In this document: in pieces, positions 5,580 to 6,452 of the stretch
Layout of the letters: the number at the start of each line of letters is the position of its first letter
Numbering within the stretch: position 1 is the first letter of the stretch
NCBI GenBank assembly: GCA_947623615.1
Contig: CANQHH010000075.1
Span: 1 to 6,452, forward strand
Length of the DNA stretch: 6,452 nt
Source: an uncultured Clostridia bacterium
GTDB lineage: Bacteria > Bacillota > Clostridia > TANB77 > CAG-508
Direction: 5' to 3'
Position numbers and translations under genes: made by a program
The notes under the pieces: generated by a model
Told to the model about the DNA's origin: nothing
Seen by the model: only the letters and a program-made list of their open reading frames with translations
Databases searched by the model: none

Positions 5580-6452
5580 TTACCCTAACATTCCTTTTTT
5601 TCTTAGCCATAATGTGACAATTATACCTATAGTTATTGAAAACAATACAATTATAATAAATCCTAACGGATTATTTTGCAATGGTACTGGTACATTCATT
5701 CCCCAATAACTTGATATCATCGTTGGTATAGCCAATATAATTGTAATTGATGTTAAAAATTGCATAACACCATTTAAGTTATTTGATATTATTGAAGCAT
5801 ACGCATCTAATGTACCTGTTAAAATATCGCTATATATTTTACTCATTTCTATTGCCTGTTTATTTTCTATAATTGCATCATCCAATATATCTTCATCTTC
5901 TTCGTATAATTTTATCAAATTTCCTCTTAATGTTTTTTCCATTACTGATTCATTTGATTTTAATGATGTTGTAAAATATACCAATCCTTTTTTCAAACTC
6001 AATAATTTCAAAAGCTCTTTATTTTTCATTGAATTTTTTAAAACACTTTCTGCAATTTCTGTTTCTTTATTTAATCTTTTTAACAAAACCAAAAATCTTT
6101 CTGCATTTGAATAAAATATTTGCAATAATAGCCTACTTTTTTTGTATGTAATTATATTTTTTAATTTATTTTTTTGTAAATTATTTATAATATCATTTTC
6201 TGCCAATGACACTGTTATTATATAATCATCTCTTACAAAAATAACACCTATTGGCATTGTGCTATATATTTTTGCACCATTTTCTGTTTCCATTATTGGT
6301 ATATCAATTATAAATAATATTGTATCATCATCATCTTCCACATCAATTCTGGCTTTTTCTTCATAGTCTAACGCATATCTTATAAAGTCTTCTTTTATTT
6401 GCAATTGTTCGCATACATTTTTTATCTCATCTTCTGTCGGGGATACTATATT
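5580..6452 (-). CDS. CorA family Mg2+/divalent cation channel (5' end outside window)
   Basis: CorA proteins are homopentameric inner-membrane channels that bring in Mg2+ (also Co2+ or Ni2+) and are gated by cytoplasmic Mg2+. The window holds the last 290 residues. The frame stays open to base 6452. The TTG at 6404-6402 is the first start-like codon, but the upstream residues NIVSPTEDEIKNVCEQ fit the family N-terminus, so translation starts outside. In window numbering, the soluble domain (about 1-225) includes ALDYEEKARIDVEDDDD (27-43) and a long helical stretch at about 125-225. Two C-terminal membrane segments follow (about 230-249 and 263-283), separated by the YWGMN selectivity motif (GMN at 251-253) and a short VPVPLQNNP loop, ending in a basic tail. 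The loop lacks the MPEL sequence of the best-studied CorA proteins. A related ZntB-like exporter is less likely. The ABC-F gene follows on the same strand. Confidence 0.92.
   Translation of the reverse strand, partial: NIVSPTEDEIKNVCEQLQIKEDFIRYALDYEEKARIDVEDDDDTILFIIDIPIMETENGAKIYSTMPIGVIFVRDDYIITVSLAENDIINNLQKNKLKNIITYKKSRLLLQIFYSNAERFLVLLKRLNKETEIAESVLKNSMKNKELLKLLSLKKGLVYFTTSLKSNESVMEKTLRGNLIKLYEEDEDILDDAIIENKQAIEMSKIYSDILTGTLDAYASIISNNLNGVMQFLTSITIILAIPTMISSYWGMNVPVPLQNNPLGFIIIVLFSITIGIIVTLWLRKKGMLG

Noticed and set aside
1..6452. A linked novel defence, signalling or metabolic system
   Set aside because: The five genes belong to familiar chromosomal families, lie in mixed orientations with terminators between the convergent pairs, and share no common substrate or partner. 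There is no mobile gene, no toxin-antitoxin pair and no unknown gene cluster.

Overview
The window is AT-rich (roughly 30% G+C by eye). It has strong Shine-Dalgarno sites (AGGAGGT, AAGGGGGAG, AAAGGAG), A/T-tract hairpin terminators and a gene set typical of low-GC Firmicutes. The best guess is a member of the Clostridia, or a related low-GC Firmicute, read from chromosomal housekeeping DNA. Nothing ties it to a plasmid, phage or island. There are no RNA genes, no CRISPR array and no complete insertion sequence.

Layout from left to right: (1) the 3' part of a plus-strand HD-GYP cyclic-di-GMP phosphodiesterase gene, cut by the left edge; (2) a bidirectional terminator; (3) a complete minus-strand tex gene (S1-domain transcription accessory protein); (4) a 99-bp divergent promoter region; (5) a complete plus-strand DUF975 polytopic membrane protein gene; (6) a second bidirectional terminator; (7) a complete minus-strand ABC-F ATPase gene of the YkpA/YbiT type; (8) a 73-bp gap holding two copies of an (A/G)GGGACAG repeat; (9) a minus-strand CorA-type divalent cation channel gene that runs off the right edge. 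Its apparent TTG start at 6404 is not real, because the family-typical sequence continues to the last base.

The genes do not form an obvious pathway. Three transcription units are separated by two terminators and one divergent promoter region: HD-GYP, tex and DUF975 are each single genes as far as visible, while corA and the ABC-F gene may be co-transcribed in that order. The ABC-F protein acts on the ribosome and CorA supplies Mg2+, which ribosomes need, but any link between them is only inference from adjacency.

I found no convincing new system. The points most worth a second look are: the ABC-F protein, in which the two degenerate ATP-site motifs fall in the same composite site; the 22-bp inverted repeat sitting on the abutting -35 boxes of the tex/DUF975 divergent promoters; and the GGGGACAG-type repeat pair upstream of the ABC-F gene.
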